A DNA stretch of 45,538 nucleotides from Candidatus Faecalibacterium faecigallinarum (GTDB taxonomy: Bacteria; Bacillota; Clostridia; Oscillospirales; Ruminococcaceae): contig DWWN01000052.1 in NCBI GenBank assembly GCA_019119685.1, forward strand, positions 1 through 45,538. The letters are read 5' to 3'. A program made the translations under genes and the position numbers. Below the pieces are notes generated by a model, which had not been told where the DNA came from, did no database searches, and worked only from the letters and a program-made list of their open reading frames with translations. The first letter of the stretch is position 1. The number at the start of each line of letters is the position of its first letter. Shown here one piece after another: positions 32,476 through 41,430 of the stretch.

Positions 32476-32597
32476 GGCGCGTTTTGTGGTATCAGCGGGC
32501 AAAAAGGGGGCGGCGCTGGGCAGTTCTGTTCAAATGATACAAAAAAATGAGCAAAAAATTGGCAAAATGAAAGGGTGCAAAATTCGCCGGCAGGGTT

Positions 32598-32603
32598 TAT
32601 AAT
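32598..32603 (+). promoter_or_regulatory. -10 element upstream of ptsH
   Basis: A perfect TATAAT. No good -35 lies 16-18 bases upstream (GTGCAA is the best), so an activator or a different sigma contact may be needed. About 90 bases of leader follow before ptsH. The upstream part of this 271-base gap holds only the previous terminator and an A-rich tract. Confidence 0.5.
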
Positions 32604-32694
32604 AAAAGTATCCAAACGTGTGTCGCTTGTTTGCACATGGGTTGAGGGCAGCTGTGCTGCCGCAAGTTTACGCGAATATAAGGAGAAATGATCT

Positions 32695-32952
32695 ATGAAG
32701 GAATTCCAGTATACCATTAAGGATGCCTGCGGCATCCATGCCCGTCCCGCCGGCCTGCTGGTCAAGGTCGTCAAAGGCCACGCCAGCACCGCCACCATCG
32801 AGAAGGATGGAAAGAGCTGCGATATGCGCAAGCTGATGGCTCTCATGGGCATGGGCGTCAAGCAGGGCGATACCGTGACCATCAAGGTCGAGGGTGACGA
32901 CGAGGACGCCGCCGCCGAAGCCATCCAGAAGTTCATGACGGAGAACCTCTGA
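32695..32952 (+). CDS. ptsH: Phosphocarrier protein HPr with Lys at position 46
   Basis: HPr carries phosphate from enzyme I to sugar-specific EIIA proteins. The 85 residues include the active-site motif GIHARPAG with His15 and Arg17. In Gram-positive HPr, position 46 is the serine phosphorylated by HPr kinase in the segment LKSIMGVMSLGI. Here the same segment reads MRKLMALMGMGV, with Lys at residue 46 by direct count. The protein therefore can carry sugar-transport phosphate but should not serve in P-Ser-HPr/CcpA catabolite control. An AAGGAG site precedes ATG 32695. A small terminator separates it from ptsI. Confidence 0.93.
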   Translation: MKEFQYTIKDACGIHARPAGLLVKVVKGHASTATIEKDGKSCDMRKLMALMGMGVKQGDTVTIKVEGDDEDAAAEAIQKFMTENL

Positions 32953-32969
32953 GAAGTACGTTCCTCTGA

Positions 32970-32999
32970 GCCCTCGCGGTGATCTGCGGGGGCTTTTTT
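32970..32999 (+). terminator. Intrinsic terminator between ptsH and ptsI
   Basis: GCCCTCGC (32970-32977) pairs with GCGGGGGC (32986-32993), one T/G wobble, followed by TTTTTT. The ptsI gene lies only 58 bases further, so partial read-through giving more HPr than enzyme I is a reasonable inference. Confidence 0.8.
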
Positions 33000-33057
33000 G
33001 AAGGTGAGCCGCCGGGCCCTGTCCCGAGGGAAACGCGGCGGAGAAAGGACGAGAGAT

Positions 33058-34782
33058 ATGCAGGTAGGCACCGGCAAAAGCGTATTGAACGGCATTGCCA
33101 TCGGCAAGCTGAAGATCTATAAAAAGAAAGATACCACCATTTCCACCAAGCCTGTGTCCGACACCGGCGCAGAGCTGCTCCGGTTTGAGGACGCGCAGCA
33201 GAAAGCCATCCAGCAGCAGACCGACCTGTACGAGAAGGCGCTGGCCGAGGCCGGCGAGGACATCGCCGAGGTGTTCAACATCCACGCCATGATGCTGGAG
33301 GACGACGACTTCGTTGACGCCATCAAGGAGATCATCACCAAGCAGAAGATGTGCGCCGAGTATGCGGTCAAGACCGCGGGCACCAACCAGGCCGCCGTCT
33401 TTGCCGCCATGGACGACCCCTACCTCCAGGCCCGCAGCGCCGATGTCATGGACATCGCCCAGGCCATGCTGGACATCCTGCAGGGCACCGACGTCGACAG
33501 CATGCAGGGCACCGAGCCTTCCATCCTGGTGGCCGAGGACCTGGCCCCCTCCGAGACGGTCCGGCTGGACAAGAGCCTGCTGCTGGGCTTCGTCACCCGG
33601 GAAGGCAGCGCCAACAGCCACACCGCCATCCTGGCCCGCAGCATGAACATCCCCGCCCTGATCCAGTGCAAGGAGATCAGCGACGACTGGGACGGCAAGA
33701 TGGCGGTCATCGACGGTTACAACGCCTGCGTCTATGTGGACCCCACCCCCGACCTGCTCAAGACCCTGCAGAAGCGCCAGCAGGAGGATAAGAAGAAACA
33801 GGCCCTGCTGCAGGAGCTGAAGGGCAAGCCCAACACCACCCTGGACGGCACCACCATCAACGTCTACGCCAACATCGGCGGCATCGGCGACGTGGGCGCG
33901 GTCCAGCAGAACGACGCCGGCGGCGTCGGCCTGTTCCGCTCCGAGTTCGTCTACCTGAACAGCAAGGACTACCCCACCGAGGAGTACCAGTTCGAGGCGT
34001 ACAAGCAGGTGGTGGAGACCCTGGCCCCCAAGAAGGTCATCATCCGCACATGCGACATCGGCGCGGACAAGACCGTCGATTATATGAAGCTGGACCACGA
34101 GGAGAACCCCGCCCTGGGCTACCGCGCCATCCGCATCTGCCTGACCCGCAAGGACTTCTTCAAGACCCAGCTGCGGGCCCTGCTGCGGGCTTCGGCCTAC
34201 GGCAATCTGGGCATCATGTTCCCCATGATCACCAGCCTGCGGGAGCTGCACGACGCCAAGAACATCCTGGACGAGTGCCGGGTGGAGCTGGCCGCCGAGG
34301 GCAAGAAGATGGGCGACGTTGAAGTGGGCACCATGATCGAGACCCCCGCCGCCGTCCTGGTGGCGGACGACCTGGCCGAGGAGTGCGACTTCTTCTCCAT
34401 CGGCACCAACGACCTGACCCAGTACACCTGCGCGCTGGACCGCCAGAACGCCAAGCTGGAGCCCTTCGCCAACCCCCACCACCCCGCCGTCCTGCGCGAG
34501 ATCAAGATGACCATCGACGCCGGCCACCGGCACGGCATCTGGGTCGGCATCTGCGGCGAGCTGGGCGCGGACGAGTCCCTGGTGGAGACGTTCCTGCGGA
34601 TGGGCATCGACGAGCTGTCGGTCAACCCCAAGAGCGTCCTGCCCCTGCGCAAGAAGATCCGCAGCCTCGATCTGTCCAAGCCGGCCGCCGCCGTGGAGGG
34701 CGACGAGCCCGACGTCAAGGCCAAGGTAGAGGAAAAAGCCAAGGCCAAGAAGGCTGAAAAGACCGAGAAGGCCAAAGAGTAA
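33058..34782 (+). CDS. ptsI: Phosphoenolpyruvate-protein phosphotransferase (PTS enzyme I)
   Basis: Enzyme I takes phosphate from PEP and passes it to HPr His15. The 574 residues show the HPr-binding helical region, the phospho-histidine motif GSANSHTAILARS (His188), the PEP-binding barrel with LFRSEFVYLN, FPMITSLREL, and the catalytic GICGELGAD near the end. The C-terminus has an extra charged tail of about 30 residues rich in Lys, Glu and Ala (from AAAVEGDEPDVKAK onwards) beyond the normal domain. The frame is open from 32998, but ATG 33058 after AAAGGACGAGAG matches the family start. Confidence 0.95.
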   Translation: MQVGTGKSVLNGIAIGKLKIYKKKDTTISTKPVSDTGAELLRFEDAQQKAIQQQTDLYEKALAEAGEDIAEVFNIHAMMLEDDDFVDAIKEIITKQKMCAEYAVKTAGTNQAAVFAAMDDPYLQARSADVMDIAQAMLDILQGTDVDSMQGTEPSILVAEDLAPSETVRLDKSLLLGFVTREGSANSHTAILARSMNIPALIQCKEISDDWDGKMAVIDGYNACVYVDPTPDLLKTLQKRQQEDKKKQALLQELKGKPNTTLDGTTINVYANIGGIGDVGAVQQNDAGGVGLFRSEFVYLNSKDYPTEEYQFEAYKQVVETLAPKKVIIRTCDIGADKTVDYMKLDHEENPALGYRAIRICLTRKDFFKTQLRALLRASAYGNLGIMFPMITSLRELHDAKNILDECRVELAAEGKKMGDVEVGTMIETPAAVLVADDLAEECDFFSIGTNDLTQYTCALDRQNAKLEPFANPHHPAVLREIKMTIDAGHRHGIWVGICGELGADESLVETFLRMGIDELSVNPKSVLPLRKKIRSLDLSKPAAAVEGDEPDVKAKVEEKAKAKKAEKTEKAKE

Positions 34783-36282
<1,500 letters not shown>

Positions 36283-36323
36283 ACGCAAAGGAAACCCAAA
36301 ATCAGAATATCCTGCCAGGAATG

Positions 36324-36356
36324 AAAGGGCCTCCGGCGAGAGCCGGGGGCCTTTTT
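36324..36356 (+). terminator. Intrinsic terminator after the GH1 gene
   Basis: GGCCTCCGGC pairs with GCCGGGGGCC around GAGA, with AAA before the stem and TTTTT after. Confidence 0.9.
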
Positions 36357-36467
36357 GCGTTTGAAACACTTGGCCCCTCCCAACCGTCTAACAGACAGAA
36401 AACAAACAGCGAGCCGAGAGGGAACAGGCGCCGCCCAACCGGCCACACACTTTGGGAGGTATTTACG

Positions 36468-36638
36468 ATGCTGTATATCTATGCTCTTGGTTGTGGTCTG
36501 GCCTGTCTGGTCCTTGCAGGGATCAGCAGCATGGAAACGGTGGACGTCCAGCCCGCCCGTGTGGCGGCGGAGATCGTCCTCTGGCCCGCCGCGCTGGCGG
36601 AGTACGCTGTCAAGCGGCTGGCCGCGAGGGGAGCATAA
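36468..36638 (+). CDS. Small membrane protein, 56 residues
   Basis: ATG 36468 follows a strong GGGAGG site and encodes 56 residues: a hydrophobic first segment (MLYIYALGCGLACLVLAGI), a short polar link, a second amphipathic or membrane stretch (AAEIVLWPAALAEYAVK) and a basic end. A terminator follows seven bases after the stop. No family was recognised. The ribosome-binding site and the terminator support a real gene; two small-sized neighbours of this type occur in the window (see 12201-12335), but they are not alike in sequence. Confidence 0.6.
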   Translation: MLYIYALGCGLACLVLAGISSMETVDVQPARVAAEIVLWPAALAEYAVKRLAARGA

Positions 36639-36644
36639 CGCTGC

Positions 36645-36678
36645 GGGGCGTCCGGCATTGCCGGACGCCCCGAGTTTT
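36645..36678 (+). terminator. Intrinsic terminator after the small membrane protein
   Basis: GGGGCGTCCGGC pairs perfectly with GCCGGACGCCCC around a three-base loop (ATT), followed by GAGTTTT. It marks the left border of the AT-rich stretch. Confidence 0.85.
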
Positions 36679-36681
36679 AAC

Positions 36682-37002
36682 TTACTGTGTCAGATTATAG
36701 AAAAAATTAGTTGGAAGCATTTCAAAATCGCTTTGCCTGATAAGAAATGTATAGTGGTACATATAGTCATTTCGCAACCCGATGGTAGGAATCAAGCCAC
36801 GCGCCGAGCGCATCGGCCCGCTCGCGCTGCGCACCCGGATTCGGTAGGGAATATGAGCGGCATGTAATTTGGCTCCGGCCTTGGCTTTATCAGCTAAACT
36901 GTAAGTCCAGTAAACTTCAACGTAACGGTCGAACAAAAAACGGTAAAGCTGCGCGAGTAGAGCCGAAAATATCTTTTTGATAGAGAGATTAAAAATATTC
37001 AT
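36682..37002 (-). CDS. Hypothetical protein, 106 residues
   Basis: A basic, partly hydrophobic protein. Its order of elements (YVEVYWTYSLADKAKAGAKL, then an IPYRIRVRS strand, and a final MYHYTFLIRQSDFEML) resembles small Clostridia proteins that begin with a helix-strand unit and end in an [EY]Y-[IF]-V-K-x-D-[FY]-E pattern, similar to DUF2007-type ferredoxin-like folds. This is weak likeness, not a family call. The start at 37002 has no clear ribosome-binding site. Composition is mixed: higher GC in the middle, AT-rich near its start. It may be real but is uncertain. Confidence 0.5.
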   Translation of the reverse strand: MNIFNLSIKKIFSALLAQLYRFLFDRYVEVYWTYSLADKAKAGAKLHAAHIPYRIRVRSASGPMRSARGLIPTIGLRNDYMYHYTFLIRQSDFEMLPTNFFYNLTQ

Positions 37003-37139
37003 TGCTTAGAAGATCTTTATAAAAGATAAAAATAAATTATAAATATACTATAGCATAGAAGGATGAAAAGTAAATATCGTTTGGTGTTACCCAAAAATAA
37101 CATAGGACGACGGATTTCGTGAATTATTTGCTTTATCTC

Positions 37140-37168
37140 TGGACACTTTGAAAGAAAATGCTTATAAT
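37140..37168 (+). promoter_or_regulatory. Promoter of the RRNPP-type regulator
   Basis: TGGACA (37140-37145) and TATAAT (37163-37168) have a 17-base spacer, 66 bases before the regulator start codon. Confidence 0.75.
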
Positions 37169-37233
37169 ACAAAATATAGAATGACCTGCTATCTGACAAT
37201 CTGGTGGCACTATATAGTGATTGGGAGGGCTAT

Positions 37234-38151
37234 ATGCAAAATTTTCTTTTAGGGGAGTACATCAGGCAGCGGCGGTTAGATTTAGGTTTGACACAGGCAG
37301 AAGTATGCAGTGGCATTTGTGAGCCAATTACCCTTTCCCGGCTAGAAAATGGCAAGCAGACACCTAGCCGGAATCGGATCAATGCAATTTTGCAGCGTTT
37401 GGGATTACCAGACGACCGCTATTATGCACTGCTATCTCCCAATGAATTAAAGATAGAAGCGCTTAAAAAAGAAATTGTTGGGTGTAATGTAACAGAGCGA
37501 ATAGAGGAAGGATTTGACAAAATCGCTCAGCTAGAGAAAATTGCAAGCGCAGATGATTCGCTTGTTCAGCAATTTATTTTGCGTTCTAAAGTGTTGTTAG
37601 GCCGTATCGACAAACGATATTCCAGTAAAGAACAGCTTGAAATGCTAAAACAAGCACTTCAACTAACGGTTCCTCGTTTTAGTCTTTGGGAAATTGAAAA
37701 ATTCCTCTATACGACGGATGAAATAAAAATTATTAATCAAATTGCAATAGTTTATTCTGATATAGGAGACAATAAAAAAGCGGCTGAAATTTATCATCAA
37801 GTGCTTCGGTATATGAGAAAACACTTTGACGAGAATGTGATATCGGCAGGAAATTGGCCATTAATTCTTTATAATTATGCGCGAGTGTTAGATTTATGTC
37901 ATCGATATGAAGATGGAGCCGAATGTGCTAAGGAATGCAGAGAAAAATGTGTTAAGTACGGACATTATCAATTCTTGCCAGACTGCCTTGAAATTGAGGC
38001 AGAGTGCAAATACTTCCTTGGAAAAACGAAAGAAAGTATAGATTTATACCGTCAGGCTTATTATCTTTGTAAGGTGATTGGATATCAAGACAGTTTGGAC
38101 ATCATTAAAAAAGAAGCAAAAGAATATCTTAATATTGAATTTGAAGATTAA
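37234..38151 (+). CDS. PlcR/Rgg-like (RRNPP) transcriptional regulator: HTH plus TPR
   Basis: The 305-residue protein starts with an XRE-type helix-turn-helix (about residues 6-62). LGEYIRQRRLDLGLTQAEVC and GICEPITLSRLENGKQTPSR match PlcR-like regulators. The rest is all-helical with TPR-like repeats (for example GDNKKAAEIYHQVLRYM and GKTKESIDLYRQAYYLC), the part that in RRNPP proteins binds a re-imported signalling peptide. A GTG at 37204 is in frame, but ATG 37234 follows GGGAGGG. Its 3' end overlaps by four bases a convergent gene for a small secreted peptide. Composition is AT-rich, unlike the surrounding genome. Peptide control is inferred from fold and neighbour. Confidence 0.85.
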   Translation: MQNFLLGEYIRQRRLDLGLTQAEVCSGICEPITLSRLENGKQTPSRNRINAILQRLGLPDDRYYALLSPNELKIEALKKEIVGCNVTERIEEGFDKIAQLEKIASADDSLVQQFILRSKVLLGRIDKRYSSKEQLEMLKQALQLTVPRFSLWEIEKFLYTTDEIKIINQIAIVYSDIGDNKKAAEIYHQVLRYMRKHFDENVISAGNWPLILYNYARVLDLCHRYEDGAECAKECREKCVKYGHYQFLPDCLEIEAECKYFLGKTKESIDLYRQAYYLCKVIGYQDSLDIIKKEAKEYLNIEFED

Positions 38152-38387
38152 GCAATATCGCCTCTGCCGGGACAGGCATCAAAAGGTGTGAACTCGGGTT
38201 CATTCGGGAAAGTGCACTTTTTGCTAATATCATAAAAAGGCAGTAAAGAGGATTTATCAGATAGAGAAATATAAATGGATATATTTTGATGTTGCGTAGA
38301 TGTTTCAAATATAGTGTTTGAAAATGATTTTGTGAATGTTGAAAAAATTAGAAAAGTCGAAGTAAAAAATAAAATAAACCGTTTCAT
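38148..38387 (-). CDS. Candidate signalling-peptide precursor, 79 residues, secreted
   Basis: The minus-strand frame begins at ATG 38387 after a strong GAAGGAAGG site and ends at TAA 38148-38150, overlapping the regulator's stop. The N-terminus (MKRFILFFTSTFLIFSTF) is a clear export signal with likely cleavage near residue 23. The mature part of about 55 residues is polar and ends in FTPFDACPGRGDIA. A short exported peptide beside an RRNPP regulator is the layout of known pairs; convergent order resembles TprA/PhrA of pneumococcus, where the active peptide comes from the C-terminus. Sequence likeness to a known pheromone was not seen. The active region (perhaps the last 7-10 residues) is inference. 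Confidence 0.65.
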   Translation of the reverse strand: MKRFILFFTSTFLIFSTFTKSFSNTIFETSTQHQNISIYISLSDKSSLLPFYDISKKCTFPNEPEFTPFDACPGRGDIA

Positions 38388-38419
38388 AAAAACTTCCTTC
38401 CTTCAATAATATCTAACTT

Positions 38420-38425
38420 AGTATA
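38420..38425 (-). promoter_or_regulatory. Possible -10 of the peptide gene
   Basis: On the minus strand TATACT lies about 33 bases before the start codon. No good -35 is 17 bases upstream, which would suit a promoter that needs the neighbouring regulator; this is inference. Confidence 0.4.
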
Positions 38426-38553
38426 CAGTACCTGTTGAAAACAAACCATATCGCGTGGTGTTTATTTTCTACAACATAGAACGATAGGATGATTGCTTTT
38501 TGTATATTAAAACAAATTTTGACATATAGTAGTAGATTGGGAAGGTGAACATC

Positions 38554-38805
38554 ATGTTGCAGCCGAAATTGTTGAAGGTAGAGCCGGTCGAGCCAAGCAA
38601 GCTGCGTCTCTTTTATGAAACGGGGGAAGTCAAACTGTTCGATGTGGGGCCGTATATCAGCGGGCCCTGGTACGGAGAGTTGAGAGACCGGGCGTATTTC
38701 CGAACGGTCCGGGTGCTGCCGGGCGGCGGAGGCATCGAGTGGGTGAATGGACAGGACATTGCACCCCACGAATTGTATGAACAAAGCATACCGGCCTGTG
38801 GATGA
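38554..38805 (+). CDS. DUF2442 domain protein
   Basis: An 83-residue protein with the DUF2442 pattern: LLKVEPVEPSKLRLFYETGEVKLFDVGPYI, then the middle and the C-terminal IEWVNGQDIAPHELYE. These small proteins occur singly or next to toxin-like DUF4160 genes, but no such partner is here. The start could be GTG 38545 or ATG 38554; GGGAAGG lies about eight bases before the latter. It is back in high-GC composition, so it marks the right side of the AT-rich island. A terminator follows. Confidence 0.85.
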   Translation: MLQPKLLKVEPVEPSKLRLFYETGEVKLFDVGPYISGPWYGELRDRAYFRTVRVLPGGGGIEWVNGQDIAPHELYEQSIPACG

Positions 38806-38813
38806 GGCCGGCT

Positions 38814-38838
38814 GGCCGGGGGCGTTCCCCGGCTTTTT
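38814..38838 (+). terminator. Intrinsic terminator after the DUF2442 gene
   Basis: GCCGGGG pairs with CCCCGGC around GCGTT, followed by TTTTTT. Confidence 0.9.
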
Positions 38839-38871
38839 TGGTTTTGCGGGGCGGAAATTTGCCAAAAGCAC

Positions 38872-38900
38872 TTTCCAACAGTAAAGCAAAATGCTATACT
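38872..38900 (+). promoter_or_regulatory. Promoter of the CDF transporter gene
   Basis: TTTCCA (38872-38877) and TATACT (38895-38900) are 17 bases apart, and TGC directly precedes the -10. Confidence 0.65.
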
Positions 38901-38985
38901 AAAAGAGCGCAGCCGCGGCAAAGAGCCAAAACTGCCAACAAAAAGTAGAAAGATAGAAAATTTGTACAGGAGGGAGATCGTTTCC

Positions 38986-40194
38986 TTGATCCAGCTGCTG
39001 ATCCATACTTTTGTCAAGGATTATCAAAATAAACAGGACCCCGCGGTCCGGGAGCGCTATGGCCGTCTGGCCGGCGTCGTGGGCGTCATCTGCAACCTGC
39101 TGCTGTTTGTGGGCAAGGTGACGGTGGGCACCCTGTTCGGCTCCATTGCCATCACGGCCGACGCCGTCAACAACCTGTCCGACGCTTCGTCCAGCGTGGT
39201 CAGCCTGGTGGGCTTCAAGCTGGCGGCCAAGGGCCCCGACGCCGAGCACCCCTACGGCCACGCCCGCTATGAATATGTGGCCGGGCTGGCCGTCAGCACC
39301 ATGATCATGGCCATCGGCCTCAGCCTGCTGAAGGAGTCGGTGGTCAAGGTCATCCACCCCGAGGCGGTGGGCTTCAGCCTGCTGACGGTGGGGGTGCTGC
39401 TGGCTTCCATCGCGGTCAAGCTGTGGCTCAGCCGGTTCAACCGCACCGTCGGCAACGCCATCCACTCCGACACGCTGCTGGCCACCGCCGCCGACAGCCG
39501 CAACGACGTCGTTTCCACCGGCGTGGTGCTGCTCTCTGCCGTGCTGTGCAAGGCCACCGGCCTGGACATCATCGACGGCATCATGGGCGTGGGCGTGGCG
39601 GCCTTTATCCTGTGGTCGGGCTGGGGCCTGGTGCAGGACACCCTCAGCCCCCTGCTGGGAGAGAGCCCCTCCCCCGAGCTGGTGGCCGAGCTGGAAAAGA
39701 AGGTGCTGTCCTACCCGCGGGTGCTGGGGGTCCATGACCTGATGGTCCACGATTACGGCCCGGGGCGGCAGTTCGCCTCTTTGCATGTGGAGTTCCCCAC
39801 CGAGGTGGACCCGCTGGACGCCCACGACCTCATCGACAACATCGAGCGGGATGTCCGGGAGGAAATGCACCTGCAGCTGACTATTCACTACGACCCCATC
39901 GTTACCTCCGACGCCCGCGTGGGGGTGCTGCGGGCCCGCCTGAACCAGGAACTGGCCCAGATCGACCCCGCGCTTTCCATCCACGACCTGCGGTTGGTGC
40001 CGGGGCCCACCCATACCAACGTCCTGTTTGACCTGGTGTTCCCGGCGGGGTACCGCGGCGACCAGCAGTCCGTCCGGGCCCGCCTGGAGGAATTCGTCAC
40101 CGCCCAGGATATGTCGTACATCTGCAAGATCAAGGTGGAGCAGAGTTATGTCGCCGCCCCGCCCGCATCCCATGCCAAAAAGGGGGAGAACTGA
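38986..40194 (+). CDS. Cation diffusion facilitator (CDF) metal transporter
   Basis: A 402-residue CDF protein exporting a divalent metal (Zn, Mn, Fe or Co) in exchange for protons. Six membrane segments are followed by a cytoplasmic metal-sensing dimer domain. Metal-site motifs are ADAVNNLSDASSS in segment 2 and ATAADSRNDVVST in segment 5, with the family signature HPYGHARYEYVAG between. The cytoplasmic part is longer than in the smallest CDFs and is marked by VLGVHDLMVHDYGPGRQFASLHVE. TTG 38986 is chosen because AGGAGGGAG lies nine bases upstream; another TTG (38962) precedes that site. It overlaps the aminotransferase gene by one base. Confidence 0.88.
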   Translation: MIQLLIHTFVKDYQNKQDPAVRERYGRLAGVVGVICNLLLFVGKVTVGTLFGSIAITADAVNNLSDASSSVVSLVGFKLAAKGPDAEHPYGHARYEYVAGLAVSTMIMAIGLSLLKESVVKVIHPEAVGFSLLTVGVLLASIAVKLWLSRFNRTVGNAIHSDTLLATAADSRNDVVSTGVVLLSAVLCKATGLDIIDGIMGVGVAAFILWSGWGLVQDTLSPLLGESPSPELVAELEKKVLSYPRVLGVHDLMVHDYGPGRQFASLHVEFPTEVDPLDAHDLIDNIERDVREEMHLQLTIHYDPIVTSDARVGVLRARLNQELAQIDPALSIHDLRLVPGPTHTNVLFDLVFPAGYRGDQQSVRARLEEFVTAQDMSYICKIKVEQSYVAAPPASHAKKGEN

Positions 40195-41378
40195 TGCTGA
40201 ACGAAATGTACCGCCGGATGCTCGGCAACAAGAGCGTCATCCGGGAAACGGCCGCCTACGGCCAGCAGCGCGCTGCCGAGATCGGCTATGAGAACGTCTT
40301 TGATTACTCGCTGGGCAACCCCAGCGTGCCCTGCCCGCCGGCCTTTACGGCGGCCATGCAGGACCTGCTGGCCCATGAGGACCCGGTGGCCCTCCACGGC
40401 TACTGCCCCAACCAGGGCGACCCCGGTTTCCGCACCGCGGTGGCCGCCCATCTGCGGGCCCGGTTCGGCCTGCCCTATGAGCAGAAGCATATTTTCCCCA
40501 CCACCGGCGCGGCGGGCGCCATCGCCCACGCCCTGCGGGCCGTCACCGTCCCCGGCGACCAGGTGCTGACCTTCGCCCCCTATTTCCCTGAGTACGGCCC
40601 CTATGTGGCGGGCACCGGCGCGGAGCTGAAGGTGGTGCCGGCCCAGGCTCCGGCCTTCCAGCCCAACCTGGACGCCTTTGAGGAGATGCTGACGCCGCAG
40701 GTCGCCGCCGTCCTCATCAACACCCCCAATAACCCCACCGGCGTGGTCTATTCGGCCGCGACGCTGACCCGCATGGCAGCTATCTTGACTGAGAAGAGCG
40801 CCGCCTACGGCCACACCATCTTCCTGGTCAGCGACGAGCCCTACCGGGACATCGTCTTTGACGGGGGGACGGTGCCCTATCCGGCAGCCTTCTACCCCCA
40901 CACCCTGACCTGCTTTTCCTTCTCCAAGAGCCTGAGCCTGCCCGGCGAGCGCTTGGGCTATGTGGCGGTGGCCCCCGGCTGCGAAGGGGAGGAGGTCCTG
41001 GTGGACATGATGGCCCAGATCTCCCGCTTTACCGGGCACAACTGCCCGCCCAGCATCATCCAGAAGGCGGTGGCCCGCTGCCTGGATGTCACCAGCGACC
41101 TGTCGGTCTACGAGGAGAACATGAACATCCTCTACGACGCGTTGAAAGGACTGGGTTTCGAGGTCGAGCGGCCGGGCGGCACCTTCTATATCTTCCCCAA
41201 AGCGCTGGAGGCCGACGCCAACGCCTTCTGCCGCAAAGCGCGGGAATTTGACCTGCTGCTGGTGCCCAGCGACACCTTCGGGGTGGAGGGCTATGTCCGT
41301 CTGGCCTACTGCATCAAGACCGAAAAGGTCCGCCGCAGCCTGCCCGCGCTGGAAAAGCTGGCGGCCGCCTACAAGTAA
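40194..41378 (+). CDS. Pyridoxal-phosphate aminotransferase, class I/II
   Basis: A 394-residue fold-type I aminotransferase. The PLP lysine is in CFSFSKSLSLPGERLGYV. INTPNNPTGVVY, and SDEPYRDIVFDG carry the residues that hold the cofactor ring and phosphate, and the last arginine near VRLAYCIK binds the substrate carboxylate. Aspartate or aromatic substrates are both possible. Start ATG 40194 overlaps the CDF stop, with GGGGGAG just upstream. The next gene makes 2-oxoglutarate, the usual amino acceptor. Confidence 0.9.
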   Translation: MLNEMYRRMLGNKSVIRETAAYGQQRAAEIGYENVFDYSLGNPSVPCPPAFTAAMQDLLAHEDPVALHGYCPNQGDPGFRTAVAAHLRARFGLPYEQKHIFPTTGAAGAIAHALRAVTVPGDQVLTFAPYFPEYGPYVAGTGAELKVVPAQAPAFQPNLDAFEEMLTPQVAAVLINTPNNPTGVVYSAATLTRMAAILTEKSAAYGHTIFLVSDEPYRDIVFDGGTVPYPAAFYPHTLTCFSFSKSLSLPGERLGYVAVAPGCEGEEVLVDMMAQISRFTGHNCPPSIIQKAVARCLDVTSDLSVYEENMNILYDALKGLGFEVERPGGTFYIFPKALEADANAFCRKAREFDLLLVPSDTFGVEGYVRLAYCIKTEKVRRSLPALEKLAAAYK

Positions 41379-41430
41379 ACGAACCGTACTATACGGCTTG
41401 TCATAAAACAGAGAGGAAAGGGAACGAACC

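Larger units (their letters stand above)
36680..38550. other. AT-rich island within the high-GC half
   Basis: Base composition falls sharply between the terminator at 36645-36678 and the DUF2442 gene. Codons become AT-ending (AAA, GAA, ATT, TTA) in the regulator and peptide genes, unlike everything on either side. It holds a minus-strand hypothetical gene, the regulator and a peptide gene. No integrase, transposase, tRNA or flanking direct repeat was found. Acquisition from a lower-GC Firmicute is the simplest reading. Confidence 0.7.

Noticed and set aside
37204-37233. GTG start upstream for the RRNPP regulator
   Set aside because: The ATG at 37234 has a strong GGGAGGG site located after the GTG, and the HTH domain begins right behind it.
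38413-38889. Minus-strand 158-codon frame opposite the DUF2442 gene
   Set aside because: The plus-strand DUF2442 protein is recognisable; the minus-strand frame spans its terminator and a promoter and shows no family features.
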